DNA of 64,000 bases. Source: Actinomycetospora cinnamomea (lineage in GTDB: Bacteria > Actinomycetota > Actinomycetes > Mycobacteriales > Pseudonocardiaceae). How positions within the stretch are numbered: position 1 is the first letter of the stretch; each line of letters begins with the position of its first letter. This document shows positions 8,120 through 19,713 of this stretch, piece after piece. The DNA lies in assembly GCF_003096675.1 (NCBI RefSeq), contig NZ_QEKW01000003.1:62001-126000 (forward strand), read 5' to 3'. The notes below the pieces were generated by a model. The model made no database searches. It worked only from the letters and a program-made list of their open reading frames with translations, and was not told the DNA's origin. A program made the position numbers and the translations under genes.

Positions 8120-8557
8120 ATGGGTCTGTTCAGCAGGTGGCGCCGCGGCGGGGGCGGCGACGGTGAGCGCCGCCAGGTGCTCGACCGGGAGGCCACGCCG
8201 GCCGACCTCGAGCACCTGCGGGCGTTCGCCCGCACGCGCGAGGGCGTCGCCTTCTACGTCGAACCCGAGACCACGGCCACCGACACCACCGTCGTGGCCG
8301 TGGCGTTCGACGGCGAGTGGACCCGGCGCCGGGTCGGCACACCGCGCGCCGCACAGAAGCTCGCCCGCTCGGTGAAGGTCGCGTGCCACGACGTGCAGGT
8401 CACGGGCTACCCAACGGAGATGCGGCGCTGGAACGCCCGCGCGAAGGCCGACCGCGCCAGGCTCGAGGAGATGGCCCGGGCCGAGTCGGAGCAGGGGTCA
8501 CAGCAGGGGTCACAGCAGGGGCGGGGCTCGGGACGCGGGGAGGACCGCGAGCGGTGA
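8120..8557 (+). CDS. Small conserved-looking protein of unknown function
   Basis: I do not recognise this 145-residue product. It has a basic N-terminus (MGLFSRWRRGGGG), a central alpha/beta-looking part (about residues 20-100) and a Gln/Gly/Ser-rich tail made by a 12-bp repeat. I start at the ATG 8120-8122, which has GGGAGGTGG upstream; an earlier in-frame start at 8057 would overlap the SDR gene. Its stop overlaps the GTG of the lycopene-cyclase gene (GTGA), so the two are translated together. No signal peptide or membrane segment is visible. Confidence 0.75.
   Translation: MGLFSRWRRGGGGDGERRQVLDREATPADLEHLRAFARTREGVAFYVEPETTATDTTVVAVAFDGEWTRRRVGTPRAAQKLARSVKVACHDVQVTGYPTEMRRWNARAKADRARLEEMARAESEQGSQQGSQQGRGSGRGEDRER
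8491..8526. repeat. 12-bp tandem repeat, about three copies, in a gene end
   Basis: The unit GCAGGGGTCACA occurs twice perfectly and a third time imperfectly. It encodes QGSQ repeats in the tail of the 8120-8557 product and keeps the reading frame. Confidence 0.8.
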
Positions 8558-9786
8558 GCCCGGCCGCCCCCGTCGCCGACGTGGTGATCGCCGGGGCCGG
8601 CCCGGCGGGACGTGCGCTCGCCCGTGCCTGCGTGGCGCTGGACCTGCGCACGCTCCTCGTCGACCCGCGCCCGCACCACGCGTGGACCCACACCTACGGG
8701 TCCTGGCACCACGAGCTGCCCGACGACCTGCCCGCCGACGTCGTCGCCGCGCGCGGGCGCGGCGTCGTGGTCGCCCGCCACACCCACGAGCTCGAGGACG
8801 AGTACGTCGTCCTCGACACCAGGGCCCTCCAGGAGCACCTCACCGACCCGGCGGTGGCCCTGCGCCGCGGCCGGGCCGTGTCGGCGGTGGCGGCGGGCCC
8901 CGGCCGTCACCCCGCCGTGGTGCTCGACGACGGCACCGCCGCGAGCGGGCGGGTCGTCGTCGACGCCACCGGGGCCCGCCAGGCGCTGGCCCGGCGCGGC
9001 GCGACCGGCGGCGGCCCGCGGGCCGAGCAGACCGCGTTCGGGGTCGTCGTCGACCGTGAGGTCGCCGCCCGGGTCAGCGGCGACCGGCTGCTGTTCATGG
9101 ACTGGCGCCCGCGCCACGGCCGACCGGGCTGGCCCACGTTCCTCTACGCCGTGCCGCTGGACGACCGGCGGGTGCTGCTCGAGGAGACCTCGCTCGCACG
9201 ACGGCCCGGGCTGCCGATGCCGGAGCTGCGCACCCGCCTGCGGGCGCGGCTGCGGGCCGCGGGCCTCACCGATGCGGAGATCCCCGACGACCCGGGCGCC
9301 GTGGAGAAGGTGCGCTTCCCGGTCGACTCGCCGCGCCACCGCTCGCCCGCCGGCGTCGTCGCGGTGGGCGCGGCCGATCCGCTGGTGCACCCGGCGTCCG
9401 GCTTCAGCCTCGCCACCTCGCTGCGCCTTGCGCCGCAGCTCGCCGCGGTGATCGCCGACGCGCTGCACGGCGGGGCCGAGCCGGCCGCCGCGGCCCGCGC
9501 CGCGCGGAGGGTCGTCCGCTCCCCCGCCGCCGTGACCGTGCACGCGCTGCGCCGCCGCGGGCTGGAGACCCTGCTGGCGATGCCGCCGGAGGACGTGCCC
9601 GGGTTCTTCGACCGCTTCTTCACGCTGCCGCCGGCCCACCGGCGGGCCTACCTGGACGCCCGGGACGACGTCACCGCATCGGTGGCGGCCATGACCTCGT
9701 TGTTCGGTCGGCTGACCCCCCGCCTGCGCCTCCACCTGATCAGGGGAACGCTGCTCGGGGCCCACAGCGTCCGAACGGAGCAATAG
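8554..9786 (+). CDS. Lycopene cyclase (CrtL/CrtY) family flavoprotein
   Basis: The 410-residue product resembles the lycopene beta-cyclase family, FAD/NAD(P)-fold enzymes that close the ionone rings of carotenoids. The N-terminal dinucleotide motif is VVIAGAGPAGRALA (about residues 9-22). LVDPRPHHAWTHTYGSWHHEL matches the family's region after the second strand. FMDWRP and FPVDSPRHRS, with the later HPASGFSLATSLRLAPQLA, match conserved cyclase motifs. The GTG at 8554 overlaps the previous stop. No crtE, crtB or crtI is in the window, so either those genes lie elsewhere or it cyclises another polyene. Confidence 0.82.
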   Translation: MSPAAPVADVVIAGAGPAGRALARACVALDLRTLLVDPRPHHAWTHTYGSWHHELPDDLPADVVAARGRGVVVARHTHELEDEYVVLDTRALQEHLTDPAVALRRGRAVSAVAAGPGRHPAVVLDDGTAASGRVVVDATGARQALARRGATGGGPRAEQTAFGVVVDREVAARVSGDRLLFMDWRPRHGRPGWPTFLYAVPLDDRRVLLEETSLARRPGLPMPELRTRLRARLRAAGLTDAEIPDDPGAVEKVRFPVDSPRHRSPAGVVAVGAADPLVHPASGFSLATSLRLAPQLAAVIADALHGGAEPAAAARAARRVVRSPAAVTVHALRRRGLETLLAMPPEDVPGFFDRFFTLPPAHRRAYLDARDDVTASVAAMTSLFGRLTPRLRLHLIRGTLLGAHSVRTEQ

Positions 9787-9857
9787 CGGTACGCTCGCGG
9801 ACCGGCATCGTGACGGGTCGGTGACCCGTCACCGGACCAGAAGGGGTGCTCCCGACC

Positions 9858-10304
9858 ATGGGTGCCTACCAGATCGTGGCCGTCGGCACCGACGGCTCGG
9901 AGTCGTCGTTCCGCGCCGTCGACCGCGCCGCGACGATCGCGGCCGACAGCAAGGCCCTCCTGCTGATCATCTGCGCCTACAAGCCGGCGAGGAACACCGC
10001 GGGTGCCGAGCAGGCGCTCGGGGACGACGCGGCCTTCCACGTCGTCGGGTCGACGCCGGCCGAGGAGACGCTGCGCGACGCCCGCGAGCGGGCCTCCACC
10101 AAGGGCTCGATCGAGATCGACACCGTGGCGGTGGAGGGCGACCCGATCGAACGGGTCATCGAGGTCGTCGCCGACCGCGGCGCCGACCTCGTGGTCGTCG
10201 GCAACCGGGGGCTCAACAGCCTCGCCGGGCGCCTGCTCGGCTCGGTCCCCCAGGGCATCTCCCGGCGCGCCGGCAGCGACGTCCTCATCGTCCACACCAC
10301 GTGA
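9858..10304 (+). CDS. Universal stress protein (UspA family)
   Basis: The 148-residue product is a single Usp domain. The N-terminal strand is VAVGTDGSESS, and VVVGNRGLNSLAGRLLGSVPQGI near residues 113-136 carries the ATP-binding pattern G-x2-G-x9-G-(S/T). The start is ATG 9858-9860, with a purine-rich AGAAGGGG about 12 bases upstream. A TACGCT -10 box (9790-9795) follows the end of the previous gene. Its stop overlaps the GTG of an adenylate cyclase. In mycobacteria a Usp protein (Rv1636) is known to bind cAMP, which makes this pairing suggestive; that this one binds cAMP is inference. Confidence 0.92.
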   Translation: MGAYQIVAVGTDGSESSFRAVDRAATIAADSKALLLIICAYKPARNTAGAEQALGDDAAFHVVGSTPAEETLRDARERASTKGSIEIDTVAVEGDPIERVIEVVADRGADLVVVGNRGLNSLAGRLLGSVPQGISRRAGSDVLIVHTT

Positions 10305-11359
10305 CGGCGGGTCCGGACGACGGCCCGGACGACGACCGCCCGGACGACGACGGCCCGGACGACGACCCGGAAGGCACGGACCCAGGGCGGTGGGCGCGGG
10401 CCCAGGAGCGGATCGAGGACCTGCTCCTGGGCGGCCCGCGGACCATGACGCGCGGCGAGGTCCACGAGCGCACGGGCCTGAGCCCCGAGCACACCTCGCG
10501 GCTCTGGAGCGCGCTCGGATTCCCCGCCACGCCCGACGACGTGCGCGGCTTCGCCGAGGCCGACCTCGAGGCGCTCGGGCTCTCGGGCCGGCTGCTCGAG
10601 GCCGACGCCTTCGACGAGGCCGAGGAACTGGCCGTCGCCCGCGCGCTCGGCCAGGGCCTCGGACGGCTCGCGGAGTGGCAGGCCAACCTGGTGCGCCGCA
10701 CGATCGTGGACGCCGGTCACGCCGACGACCCGGACGCGGTCGTCGCGGCGGTCGAGGCGCTCGTCCCGACGCTGGAGAAGCTGCAGTCCTACGTGTGGCG
10801 CCGTCACCTCGCCGTCACGGCGGGGAGGATGCTCGCGAATCTCGCGGACCCCGACGCGGACCGAGCGGCGGGCAACCGCACGGTCGTCGGTTTCGCCGAC
10901 ATCGTCGGCTTCACGCGCCTGAGCCGCCAGATCGACGAGTCCGACCTGCGGTCGCTGCTCGAGCGCTTCGAGACCGTGTCGACCGAGATCGTCGCCCGCC
11001 GGCGGGGACGGATCGTCAAGACCCTCGGCGACGAGATCCTCTTCGTGTGCGACCGCGTCGAGGACGCCGTCGACATCGCGTTCCGCCTGCACGAGCAGGT
11101 GCCCGACGGCGAGCGGATCGAGCTGCGCGTCGGGATGGCGCTGGGCGAGGTGCTCCCCCGCTACGGCGACGTCTACGGCCCGGTCGTGAACATCGCCGCG
11201 CGCCTGACCTCCGAGGCCCGCCCGGGCTCGGTGCTCGTCGACGAGGACCTCACCGAGGCCCTGCGCGCCACCGACCTGAACCTGGAGATCCGCGCCGTGC
11301 CCCCGCTGTCCGTGCGCGGCTACCGCCACCTCCGCCCGCACGTCGTGCGCGAGAAGTAG
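10301..11359 (+). CDS. Class III adenylate cyclase with N-terminal regulatory domain
   Basis: This enzyme should make cAMP from ATP in the cytoplasm. The catalytic domain (about residues 190-352) has metal-binding Asp200 (FADIVGFT) and Asp244 (LGDEILF). Adenine-specifying Lys240 and Asp290, and the transition-state residues Asn297 and Arg301 (GPVVNIAARL), are also in place. Their spacing matches the M. tuberculosis pH-sensing cyclase Rv1264. The N-terminal domain (30-185) is helical and may be autoinhibitory as in Rv1264. The first 25 residues are an Asp/Pro repeat. There are no membrane segments. The GTG overlaps the usp stop (GTGA), so the two are coupled. A strong hairpin follows the stop. 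Confidence 0.93.
   Translation: MTAGPDDGPDDDRPDDDGPDDDPEGTDPGRWARAQERIEDLLLGGPRTMTRGEVHERTGLSPEHTSRLWSALGFPATPDDVRGFAEADLEALGLSGRLLEADAFDEAEELAVARALGQGLGRLAEWQANLVRRTIVDAGHADDPDAVVAAVEALVPTLEKLQSYVWRRHLAVTAGRMLANLADPDADRAAGNRTVVGFADIVGFTRLSRQIDESDLRSLLERFETVSTEIVARRRGRIVKTLGDEILFVCDRVEDAVDIAFRLHEQVPDGERIELRVGMALGEVLPRYGDVYGPVVNIAARLTSEARPGSVLVDEDLTEALRATDLNLEIRAVPPLSVRGYRHLRPHVVREK
10314..10370. repeat. 12/15-bp tandem repeat in the cyclase 5' end
   Basis: Four units beginning CGGACGACG lie head to tail (12, 15, 15 and 15 bases). They encode the acidic PDD/PDDD repeats at the N-terminus of the cyclase and are all multiples of three. Confidence 0.8.
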
Positions 11360-11382
11360 CAGCGAACGCGCTGTTCGCTGCT
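11358..11382 (+). terminator. Hairpin at the cyclase stop
   Basis: AGCAGCGAAC (starting in the TAG stop) pairs perfectly with GTTCGCTGCT around a 5-base loop. It should end the usp-cyclase transcript. There is no T-tract. Confidence 0.65.
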
Positions 11383-11448
11383 TCTAGGCGCGCGAAGTCC
11401 CCGTTGATCACGAGAGGCGGCCCCGCCGTCCAGGCCAGCCGCAGGGGT

Positions 11449-11488
11449 GTGCGTGCTTGCCCGTGCCCTGGCACGGGCAAGCACGCAC
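11449..11488. terminator. Long palindrome between convergent genes (copy B of the family)
   Basis: Nineteen perfectly paired bases (arm GTGCGTGCTTGCCCGTGCC) enclose a 2-base loop. It lies between the cyclase (plus) and sufT (minus), so it can serve as a bidirectional terminator. Its ends GTGCGTG/CACGCAC are shared with the palindromes at 1, 46393 and 62636. Confidence 0.8.
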
Positions 11489-11499
11489 GAGAGCGGAGC

Positions 11500-11890
11500 T
11501 CAAACGGTGAAGCCCAGGGCCCGGAGCTGCTCGCGCCCGTCGTCGGTGATCTTGTCCGGACCCCACGGCGGCATCCAGACCCAGTTGATGCGCACGTCCT
11601 TCGCCAGGCCGCCGCCGGCACCCTGGGTCAGGGCCGCGCGGGCCTGGTCCTCGATGACGTCGGTGAGCGGGCAGGCCGCCGAGGTCAGGGTCATGTCGAG
11701 CGTGACCACGGGGCCGGCGTCGTCGCTGTGCACGTCGATGCCGTAGAGCAGGCCGAGGTCGACGACGTTGATGCCGAGCTCGGGGTCGACGACGTCGCGC
11801 ATGGCCTCCTCGAGGTCGTCCACCGAGGGCAGGTCGGTGCTGGTCGAGGGCGCCTCGGGCATGCCGGCCGCCCCGCGCGTCACGGTGTCA

Positions 11891-11898
<8 letters not shown>
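11500..11898 (-). CDS. sufT: SufT-type MIP18/DUF59 Fe-S maturation protein
   Basis: The 132-residue product has a DUF59/MIP18 domain: VVDPELGINVVDLGLLYGI near residues 36-54, then TLTSAACPLTDVIEDQ, where the Cys is the conserved cluster-handling residue. Such proteins help deliver Fe-S clusters to target enzymes. It is the last gene of the SUF operon. The ATG at 11896-11898 lies inside the end of sufU (8-base overlap) and has GGAGGTA seven bases before it, which decides against the longer frame. The C-terminus (WMPPWGPDKITDDGREQLRALGF) is typical. A long palindrome follows at 11449-11488. Confidence 0.92.
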
Positions 11899-14502
<2,604 letters not shown>

Positions 14503-14519
14503 TCACGCGCCAGCCAGAA

Positions 14520-15800
14520 TCAAGCTCCAACGGCCTCGAGCTCGGCCTCGATGGCCGCCTCGAGCCGGTCGCGCAGCGCGGGCACGCGGATCTTCTGGAT
14601 GACCTCGCCGAAGAACCCGCGCACGACCAGGCGGCGTGCCTGGGCCTCCGGGATCCCCCGCGCCATCAGGTAGAACAACTGCTCGTCGTCGAATCGTCCC
14701 GTGGCGCTGGCGTGACCCGCGCCGACGATCTCGCCGGTCTCGATCTCGAGGTTGGGCACCGAGTCGGCCCGCGCGTTGTCGGTGAGCAGCAGGTTGCGGT
14801 TGAGCTCGTAGGTGTCGGTGCCCTCGGCCGCCTTGCGGATCAGCACGTCGCCGATCCACACCGTGTGCGCCGCGGTACCCCCCGCTGAGTCGACAGCGCC
14901 CTGCAGCGCGCCCTTGTACGTCACGCGCGACCGGCAGTGCGGGATCGAGTGGTCGACGAGCAGGCGCTGCTCGAAGTGCTGCCCGCCGTCGGCGAAGTAC
15001 AGCCCGTCGAGCTCGACGTCGCCGCCGGGCTCCCGGTAGTTGATCACCGGGGAGAGACGCACCAGGTCGCCGCCGAGCGTCACCGACGTGTGCCGGATCG
15101 TCGCGTCACGGCCCACCGACAGGTGCTGGGCACCGACGTACACCGCGTCGTCGGCCCAGTCGTGCACCTCGACGACCAGGAGCTTCGCGCCGTCGGAGAC
15201 CACGAGCTCGGTGTTGGCCGCGACCGTGCCCGAGCCGCGGTGGTCGAGGACGACCACGGCCTCGGCGTGGCGCTCGAGGCGCAGCTGCACGTGGGCGAAG
15301 GCCACCCGACCCTCGCCCGGGCCCGTCACGGTGACGGTCAGCGGCGCGTCGTCCGAGCGCGCCTCGTTGATCGTCACGACGTGCGCCTCGGTGAACGACG
15401 ACCACGCCTGCGCCGCGACCCGGTCGGCGGGGATGCCGCCGTCGCCGAGGCGGGCGTCGTCGCGCCCGACGGTCTCGACGCGGACGCCCGAGCCGGTCAG
15501 GTCGTCCTCGGCGCTGTCGCCGAAGCCGGCGCGCACCGTGACGTCGACGCGGCCGGTGGCCGTCGCCGAACCGTCGTGCAGACCGCGCAGGCGCCGCAGC
15601 GGCGTGAACCGCCACTGCTCCTCGCGCCCGCGCGGGACCTCGAAGGCCTCGACGTCGTAGGAGGTGTGCCGCTCCTCCCACGGCGCGGTCTTCGGGCTCG
15701 CCGACGCGATGCCCGGGTCCACGTCGAGGACCGGGGAGCCGGGGGCGTCGATGACGCCGCCCCCGCTCGAAGCCACCGGCCCGGTCTCCTCCGCCGTCAT
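14520..15800 (-). CDS. sufD: SufD, Fe-S scaffold subunit
   Basis: SufD pairs with SufB in the SufBC2D scaffold. The 426-residue product shows the beta-helix core and the C-terminal family motif ([36 protein letters not shown] in short stretches: [29 protein letters not shown]). The ATG at 15798-15800 overlaps the sufB stop by 4 bases. Its N-terminal 50 residues are low-complexity and variable in the family. The frame continues upstream through sufB only as a shadow. Confidence 0.95.
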   Translation of the reverse strand: MTAEETGPVASSGGGVIDAPGSPVLDVDPGIASASPKTAPWEERHTSYDVEAFEVPRGREEQWRFTPLRRLRGLHDGSATATGRVDVTVRAGFGDSAEDDLTGSGVRVETVGRDDARLGDGGIPADRVAAQAWSSFTEAHVVTINEARSDDAPLTVTVTGPGEGRVAFAHVQLRLERHAEAVVVLDHRGSGTVAANTELVVSDGAKLLVVEVHDWADDAVYVGAQHLSVGRDATIRHTSVTLGGDLVRLSPVINYREPGGDVELDGLYFADGGQHFEQRLLVDHSIPHCRSRVTYKGALQGAVDSAGGTAAHTVWIGDVLIRKAAEGTDTYELNRNLLLTDNARADSVPNLEIETGEIVGAGHASATGRFDDEQLFYLMARGIPEAQARRLVVRGFFGEVIQKIRVPALRDRLEAAIEAELEAVGA

Positions 15801-17263
15801 CCGACAGCACCCTCCATCTGCAGCTCGATCAGGCGGTTGAGCTCGAGCGCGTACTCCATGGGCAGCTCGCGCGCGATGGGCTCGACGAACCCGCGCACGA
15901 TCATGGCCATGGCCTCGTCCTCGGTGAGGCCGCGGGACATCAGGTAGAAGAGCTGGTCCTCGCTGACCTTCGAGACGGTCGCCTCGTGGCCCATCGTCAC
16001 GTCGTCCTCGCGGACGTCCACGTACGGGTAGGTGTCGCTGCGGCTGATCGTGTCGACCAGCAGCGCGTCGCACTTCACCGTGGACCGCGAGTGGTGCGCA
16101 CCCTTGTTGACGCGCACGAGGCCGCGGTACGAGGTGCGCCCCCCGCCGCGCGCCACCGACTTCGAGATGATCGTCGACGACGTGTGCGGCGCGAGGTGCA
16201 CCATCTTCGCGCCCGCGTCCTGGTGCTGGCCCTCGCCGGAGAACGCCACCGAGAGCACCTCGCCCTTGGCGTGCGGCCCGGTGAGCCAGACGGCCGGGTA
16301 CTTCATGGTCACCTTGGAGCCGATGTTGCCGTCGACCCACTCCATGGTCGCGCCCTCTTCGGCCTTGGCGCGCTTGGTGACCAGGTTGTAGACGTTGTTC
16401 GACCAGTTCTGGATGGTCGTGTAGCGGCAGCGGCCGCCCTTCTTCACGACGATCTCGACGACCGCGGAGTGCAGCGAGTCGCTCGAGTAGATCGGCGCCG
16501 TGCAGCCCTCGACGTAGTGGACGTAGGCGTCCTCGTCGACGATGATCAGCGTCCGCTCGAACTGGCCCATGTTCTCGGTGTTGATCCGGAAGTAGGCCTG
16601 CAGCGGGATGTCCACGTGGACACCCTTCGGCACGTAGATGAACGAGCCGCCGGACCAGACCGCCGAGTTCAGCGCGGAGAACTTGTTGTCGCCGGCCGGG
16701 ATGACCGAGCCGAAGTACTCCTCGAACAGCTCCGGGTGCTCGCGCAGCCCGGTGTCGGTGTCCATGAAGATGACACCCTGCTGCTCCAGGTCCTCGCGAA
16801 TCTGGTGGTAGACGACCTCGGACTCGTACTGCGCCGCGACACCGGCCACCAGACGGGCCTTCTCGGCCTCCGGGATGCCGAGCTTGTCGTACGTCGCCTT
16901 GATGTCCTCGGGCAGGTCCTCCCAGCTGGCGGCCTGCTTCTCCGTGGACCGGACGAAGTACTTGATGTTGTCGAAGTCGATGCCCGAGAGGTCCGAGCCC
17001 CACTGCGGCATCGGCTTCTTCTCGAAGGTGTTCAGCGCCTTGAGCCGCAACTGGAGCATCCAGTCCGGCTCGTCCTTCTTCGACGAGATGTCACGCACCA
17101 CCGCCTCGTTGAGGCCGCGCTGCGCGCTGGCGCCCGCGACGTCGGTGTCGTGCCACCCGAACTGGTAGGTCCCGAGCGCCGCGAGGGTCTCCTCCTGGGT
17201 GAGCTCGGGGGCCCCTGGGATCGACGAGGCGGCGGGGGTGGTCCGCTCCGCGGAGGTGGTCAT
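15797..17263 (-). CDS. sufB: SufB, Fe-S scaffold subunit
   Basis: SufB is the scaffold on which the SUF system builds the cluster. The 488-residue product is the normal intein-free length; M. tuberculosis SufB carries an intein and this one does not. Typical motifs are present: [47 protein letters not shown] with the conserved Cys, and [16 protein letters not shown] split near the C-terminus. I start at ATG 17261-17263, which overlaps the sufR stop by 4 bases; the upstream extension is Pro/His low-complexity and lies inside sufR. Confidence 0.96.
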   Translation of the reverse strand: MTTSAERTTPAASSIPGAPELTQEETLAALGTYQFGWHDTDVAGASAQRGLNEAVVRDISSKKDEPDWMLQLRLKALNTFEKKPMPQWGSDLSGIDFDNIKYFVRSTEKQAASWEDLPEDIKATYDKLGIPEAEKARLVAGVAAQYESEVVYHQIREDLEQQGVIFMDTDTGLREHPELFEEYFGSVIPAGDNKFSALNSAVWSGGSFIYVPKGVHVDIPLQAYFRINTENMGQFERTLIIVDEDAYVHYVEGCTAPIYSSDSLHSAVVEIVVKKGGRCRYTTIQNWSNNVYNLVTKRAKAEEGATMEWVDGNIGSKVTMKYPAVWLTGPHAKGEVLSVAFSGEGQHQDAGAKMVHLAPHTSSTIISKSVARGGGRTSYRGLVRVNKGAHHSRSTVKCDALLVDTISRSDTYPYVDVREDDVTMGHEATVSKVSEDQLFYLMSRGLTEDEAMAMIVRGFVEPIARELPMEYALELNRLIELQMEGAVG

Positions 17264-17967
17264 ACGACCTGCCTTCCCTTGACGAGGGTGGTGGTGGAGG
17301 TGGTGGTGGGACCGGGTTGTCGGGGGACGTGCGTGGTGCACGCGGCGTCGCCGCGCGCGATGGTCGAGAGCCGTTGCACGTGGGTGCCGAGCAGCTCGGC
17401 GAACACCTCGGTCTCGGCCTCGCAGAGCTGGGGGAACTCGGCGGCGACGCCGGCCACCGGGCAGTGGTGCTGGCAGAGCTGGGCGCCCGCCGTGGTCGGC
17501 CGCGACGACGCCGCGTAGCCCTCGCGGGACAGCGCCCCGGCCAGGGCCTCGACCCGGGCCGGACGGTCGGCCTGCTCACCGATCTCGCCGCGGTGCTCGG
17601 CCAGCAGCCCGAGCACGCGACGGCGGGCGAAGGCGCGGATCGCCTCCTCCCCCGCCGCGTCGGCCAGGTCGTGCAGCGCGGCGACGGCCAGATCGGCGAC
17701 GTCGTCCTCGCCCCGACCCGCGCGACGGCGTCCCTGCTCGGTGAGCAGGTGCTGGCGGGCGGGCCGGCCGCGACCGCGACCCGACGTCCGGGGCGCCTCG
17801 CGCGTGCAGACGGTGCCGTCGGTGACGAGCGCCTCCAGGTGGCGGCGTACCGCGGCACCCGAGAGACCCAGCACCCCGGCGAGGTCCGTCGCCGTCGTCG
17901 GCCCGTGCTCGAGCAGGCGGCGCACGATGAGATCCCGGGTGCGGCCGTCGTGCCCGTCGCCACCCAT
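17260..17967 (-). CDS. sufR: SufR, Fe-S-sensing repressor of the SUF operon
   Basis: SufR is a winged-helix regulator (DeoR/ArsR-like) that carries an Fe-S cluster and represses suf transcription when clusters are plentiful. The 235-residue product has an N-terminal HTH ([20 protein letters not shown], about 24-43) and clustered cysteines Cys165, Cys169 and Cys182 for cluster binding. It is the first gene of the operon and its stop overlaps sufB. I prefer ATG 17965-17967, which has AGGAGGT eight to nine bases upstream, over the GTG at 17976 that would swallow that site. Confidence 0.93.
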   Translation of the reverse strand: MGGDGHDGRTRDLIVRRLLEHGPTTATDLAGVLGLSGAAVRRHLEALVTDGTVCTREAPRTSGRGRGRPARQHLLTEQGRRRAGRGEDDVADLAVAALHDLADAAGEEAIRAFARRRVLGLLAEHRGEIGEQADRPARVEALAGALSREGYAASSRPTTAGAQLCQHHCPVAGVAAEFPQLCEAETEVFAELLGTHVQRLSTIARGDAACTTHVPRQPGPTTTSTTTLVKGRQVV

Positions 17968-18155
17968 GGCCTCCACCTCCTGCGCGTGCCGGTCCCGCCT
18001 TTTGACAACGCCAGTCTTGCGTATTTAGTGCCCCCTCCGCAAAGCGGGGTCGGCGGATCCGATGGTGATCGACCTCACCCAGGGTGACCTCACCTGCCGC
18101 GAGCGTGCGGGGACGGGGGCAGGCGCGTCGGTGCCCCTCGGTATCGTCCCGCCCC
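17968..18155. promoter_or_regulatory. Divergent promoter region, sufR operon / mptB
   Basis: The region has an unusually AT-rich patch (18001-18028). On the plus strand TTGACA (18002-18007) is a consensus -35 with only loose -10 candidates (TTAGTG at 18025). For mptB itself, TATCGT (18142-18147) lies eight bases before the GTG. On the minus strand TAAATA (18022-18027) is the best -10 for sufR. The ACACT-N5-TGTGA SufR site known from M. tuberculosis was not found. Confidence 0.45.
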
Positions 18156-19703
18156 GTGACCGGGACGGCGCAGGCCCCGCGGGCCCCGGGGCCGACGGCG
18201 CCGACGGCAGCCGTCACGCCCCCGGGCGCCACGCCTCCCCCACCCACGCCCGACGAGCGCCGCCGGCTGCGCACGGTGCGTCGTTTCGGGTTCACCGGCG
18301 CGCTGCTGATGGCCATCGGCGCGCTGGGCTGCGGGGCCACGCCGGCCCCGGCGTACAACCCGCTGCTCGGCACCCGCGTGCTCGGGCTGTGGGCGCGGAT
18401 GCCGACGGTCTCGCTGACGCTGGCCTACCTCGGCATGGGCATGCTCGTGCTCGCCTGGCTCTGGCTGGGCCGGCTCGCGTGGCCGGGGCGGGTGCGCCTG
18501 TCCGTGCGCCAGCTGACGCGGATCCTCGTCATGTGGATGGCGCCGCTCGCCGTGGCGCCGCCGCTGTTCTCCACCGACGTCTACGGCTACCTCTCGCAGG
18601 CCGAGGTGGTCTCGCGCGGGTTCGACCCCTACGTCTACGGCGCGGCCCAGGCGCTCGGCCTGTCGGACCCGCTGGTGGCCAGCATCCCCACGATCTGGCG
18701 CACCACGCCGTCGCCCTACGGGCCGGGCTTCCTCACGTTCGGCCGGCTCATCACGTGGATCGCGGGCGACGACATCGTGCTCGGTGTCTACCTGCACCGC
18801 GTGCTCGTGCTGATCGCGCTCGGGCTCGTCATCTGGGCCGTGCCGCACCTCGCCCGTCGCGCCGGCGTCGAGCCGATCGCGGCGCTCTGGCTCGCGGTCA
18901 GCCCGCTGGTGCTGTTCCACCTCGTCAGCGGCATCCACAACGACGCGATCATGCTCGGCGTCGTCCTGGCGGGCCTCGAGATCGGGATGCGCCGCTCGTG
19001 GGTGCTGGGTGCGCTCCTCATCGGGCTCGGCGCCTCGGGCAAGATCCCCGCGGTGCTGGCGCTGGGCTTCCTCGCCGCCCACGTGGCGCGCGAGCGCGGC
19101 GGCGGGTTCGGGCGACTGGTCCGCTACGGCGCGGCGTGCTCGGCCCTGGGACTCGGGACGGTCGCCGCGGTGTCGGTGGGCAGCGGGCTGGGCTTCGGGT
19201 GGATCCAGGCGCTCTCGGTGCCCAACCTCCTGCGCAGCTGGCTGTCGGTCACCACCGACCTCGGTGTGCTCGGAGGCTGGCTCGGCGGTGTCCTGGGCCT
19301 CGGCGACCACACCGAGTCCGTCCTCGACCTCACACGCGCCGCCGGCCTCGGGGTCGCCGCGCTGGTGTGCCTGTGGCTGGTGTTCCAGGTGCTGAACGGT
19401 CGCCTGCACGCCGTCGCCGGGATGGGCTACGGCTTCGGCGCGGTGTTCCTCGCCGGCCCCGTGCTGCACCCCTGGTACCTGCTGTGGGCGATCGTCCCGC
19501 TCGCCGCGTCGGTGGTGAACCCGCGCATCCGCGGCTTCGCCGTCGCCGTGTGCGCGATCGTGGCCCTGCTCGTGCCGCCCACGGGCGCGGACTTCTCGTT
19601 CCGCACCTACCAGCTCCCCATGGCCATCACCGCCGCGGCGCTGCTCGCCGTGGTCCCGCTGCTGGCCGTGCGCGGGCGCGTGCCGCGCACCCCGGCGACC
19701 TAG
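18156..19703 (+). CDS. mptB: Alpha-1,6-mannopyranosyltransferase MptB (GT-C membrane enzyme)
   Basis: MptB-type enzymes use polyprenyl-phosphate mannose to extend the mannan core of lipomannan/lipoarabinomannan at the outer face of the membrane. The 515-residue product has a Pro/Ala-rich N-terminus and then about a dozen hydrophobic segments. An early extracytoplasmic loop carries STDVYGY, fitting the acidic catalytic motif of GT-C enzymes. Its place beside sufR, divergent, and before an ABC pair and ctaA is the same as Rv1459c (MptB) in M. tuberculosis. I choose the GTG at 18156 because TATCGT lies eight bases upstream, suggesting a leaderless mRNA; a longer start at 18084 is possible. Confidence 0.85.
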   Translation: MTGTAQAPRAPGPTAPTAAVTPPGATPPPPTPDERRRLRTVRRFGFTGALLMAIGALGCGATPAPAYNPLLGTRVLGLWARMPTVSLTLAYLGMGMLVLAWLWLGRLAWPGRVRLSVRQLTRILVMWMAPLAVAPPLFSTDVYGYLSQAEVVSRGFDPYVYGAAQALGLSDPLVASIPTIWRTTPSPYGPGFLTFGRLITWIAGDDIVLGVYLHRVLVLIALGLVIWAVPHLARRAGVEPIAALWLAVSPLVLFHLVSGIHNDAIMLGVVLAGLEIGMRRSWVLGALLIGLGASGKIPAVLALGFLAAHVARERGGGFGRLVRYGAACSALGLGTVAAVSVGSGLGFGWIQALSVPNLLRSWLSVTTDLGVLGGWLGGVLGLGDHTESVLDLTRAAGLGVAALVCLWLVFQVLNGRLHAVAGMGYGFGAVFLAGPVLHPWYLLWAIVPLAASVVNPRIRGFAVAVCAIVALLVPPTGADFSFRTYQLPMAITAAALLAVVPLLAVRGRVPRTPAT

Positions 19704-19706
19704 GCT
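19701..19706 (+). promoter_or_regulatory. -10 box overlapping the mptB stop
   Basis: TAGGCT begins with the TAG stop of mptB and ends seven bases before the GTG of the ABC ATPase gene. The spacing fits a leaderless internal promoter. No -35 was recognised. Confidence 0.4.
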
Positions 19707-19713
19707 GTCGGTC

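Noticed and set aside
14520..17003. Apparent 827-residue SufD with a long N-terminal extension
   Set aside because: The extension is the wrong frame of sufB; the true sufD ATG overlaps the sufB stop.
15797..17263. Possible intein in SufB, as in M. tuberculosis
   Set aside because: The product is 488 residues with uninterrupted family motifs and no intein splice-block sequences.
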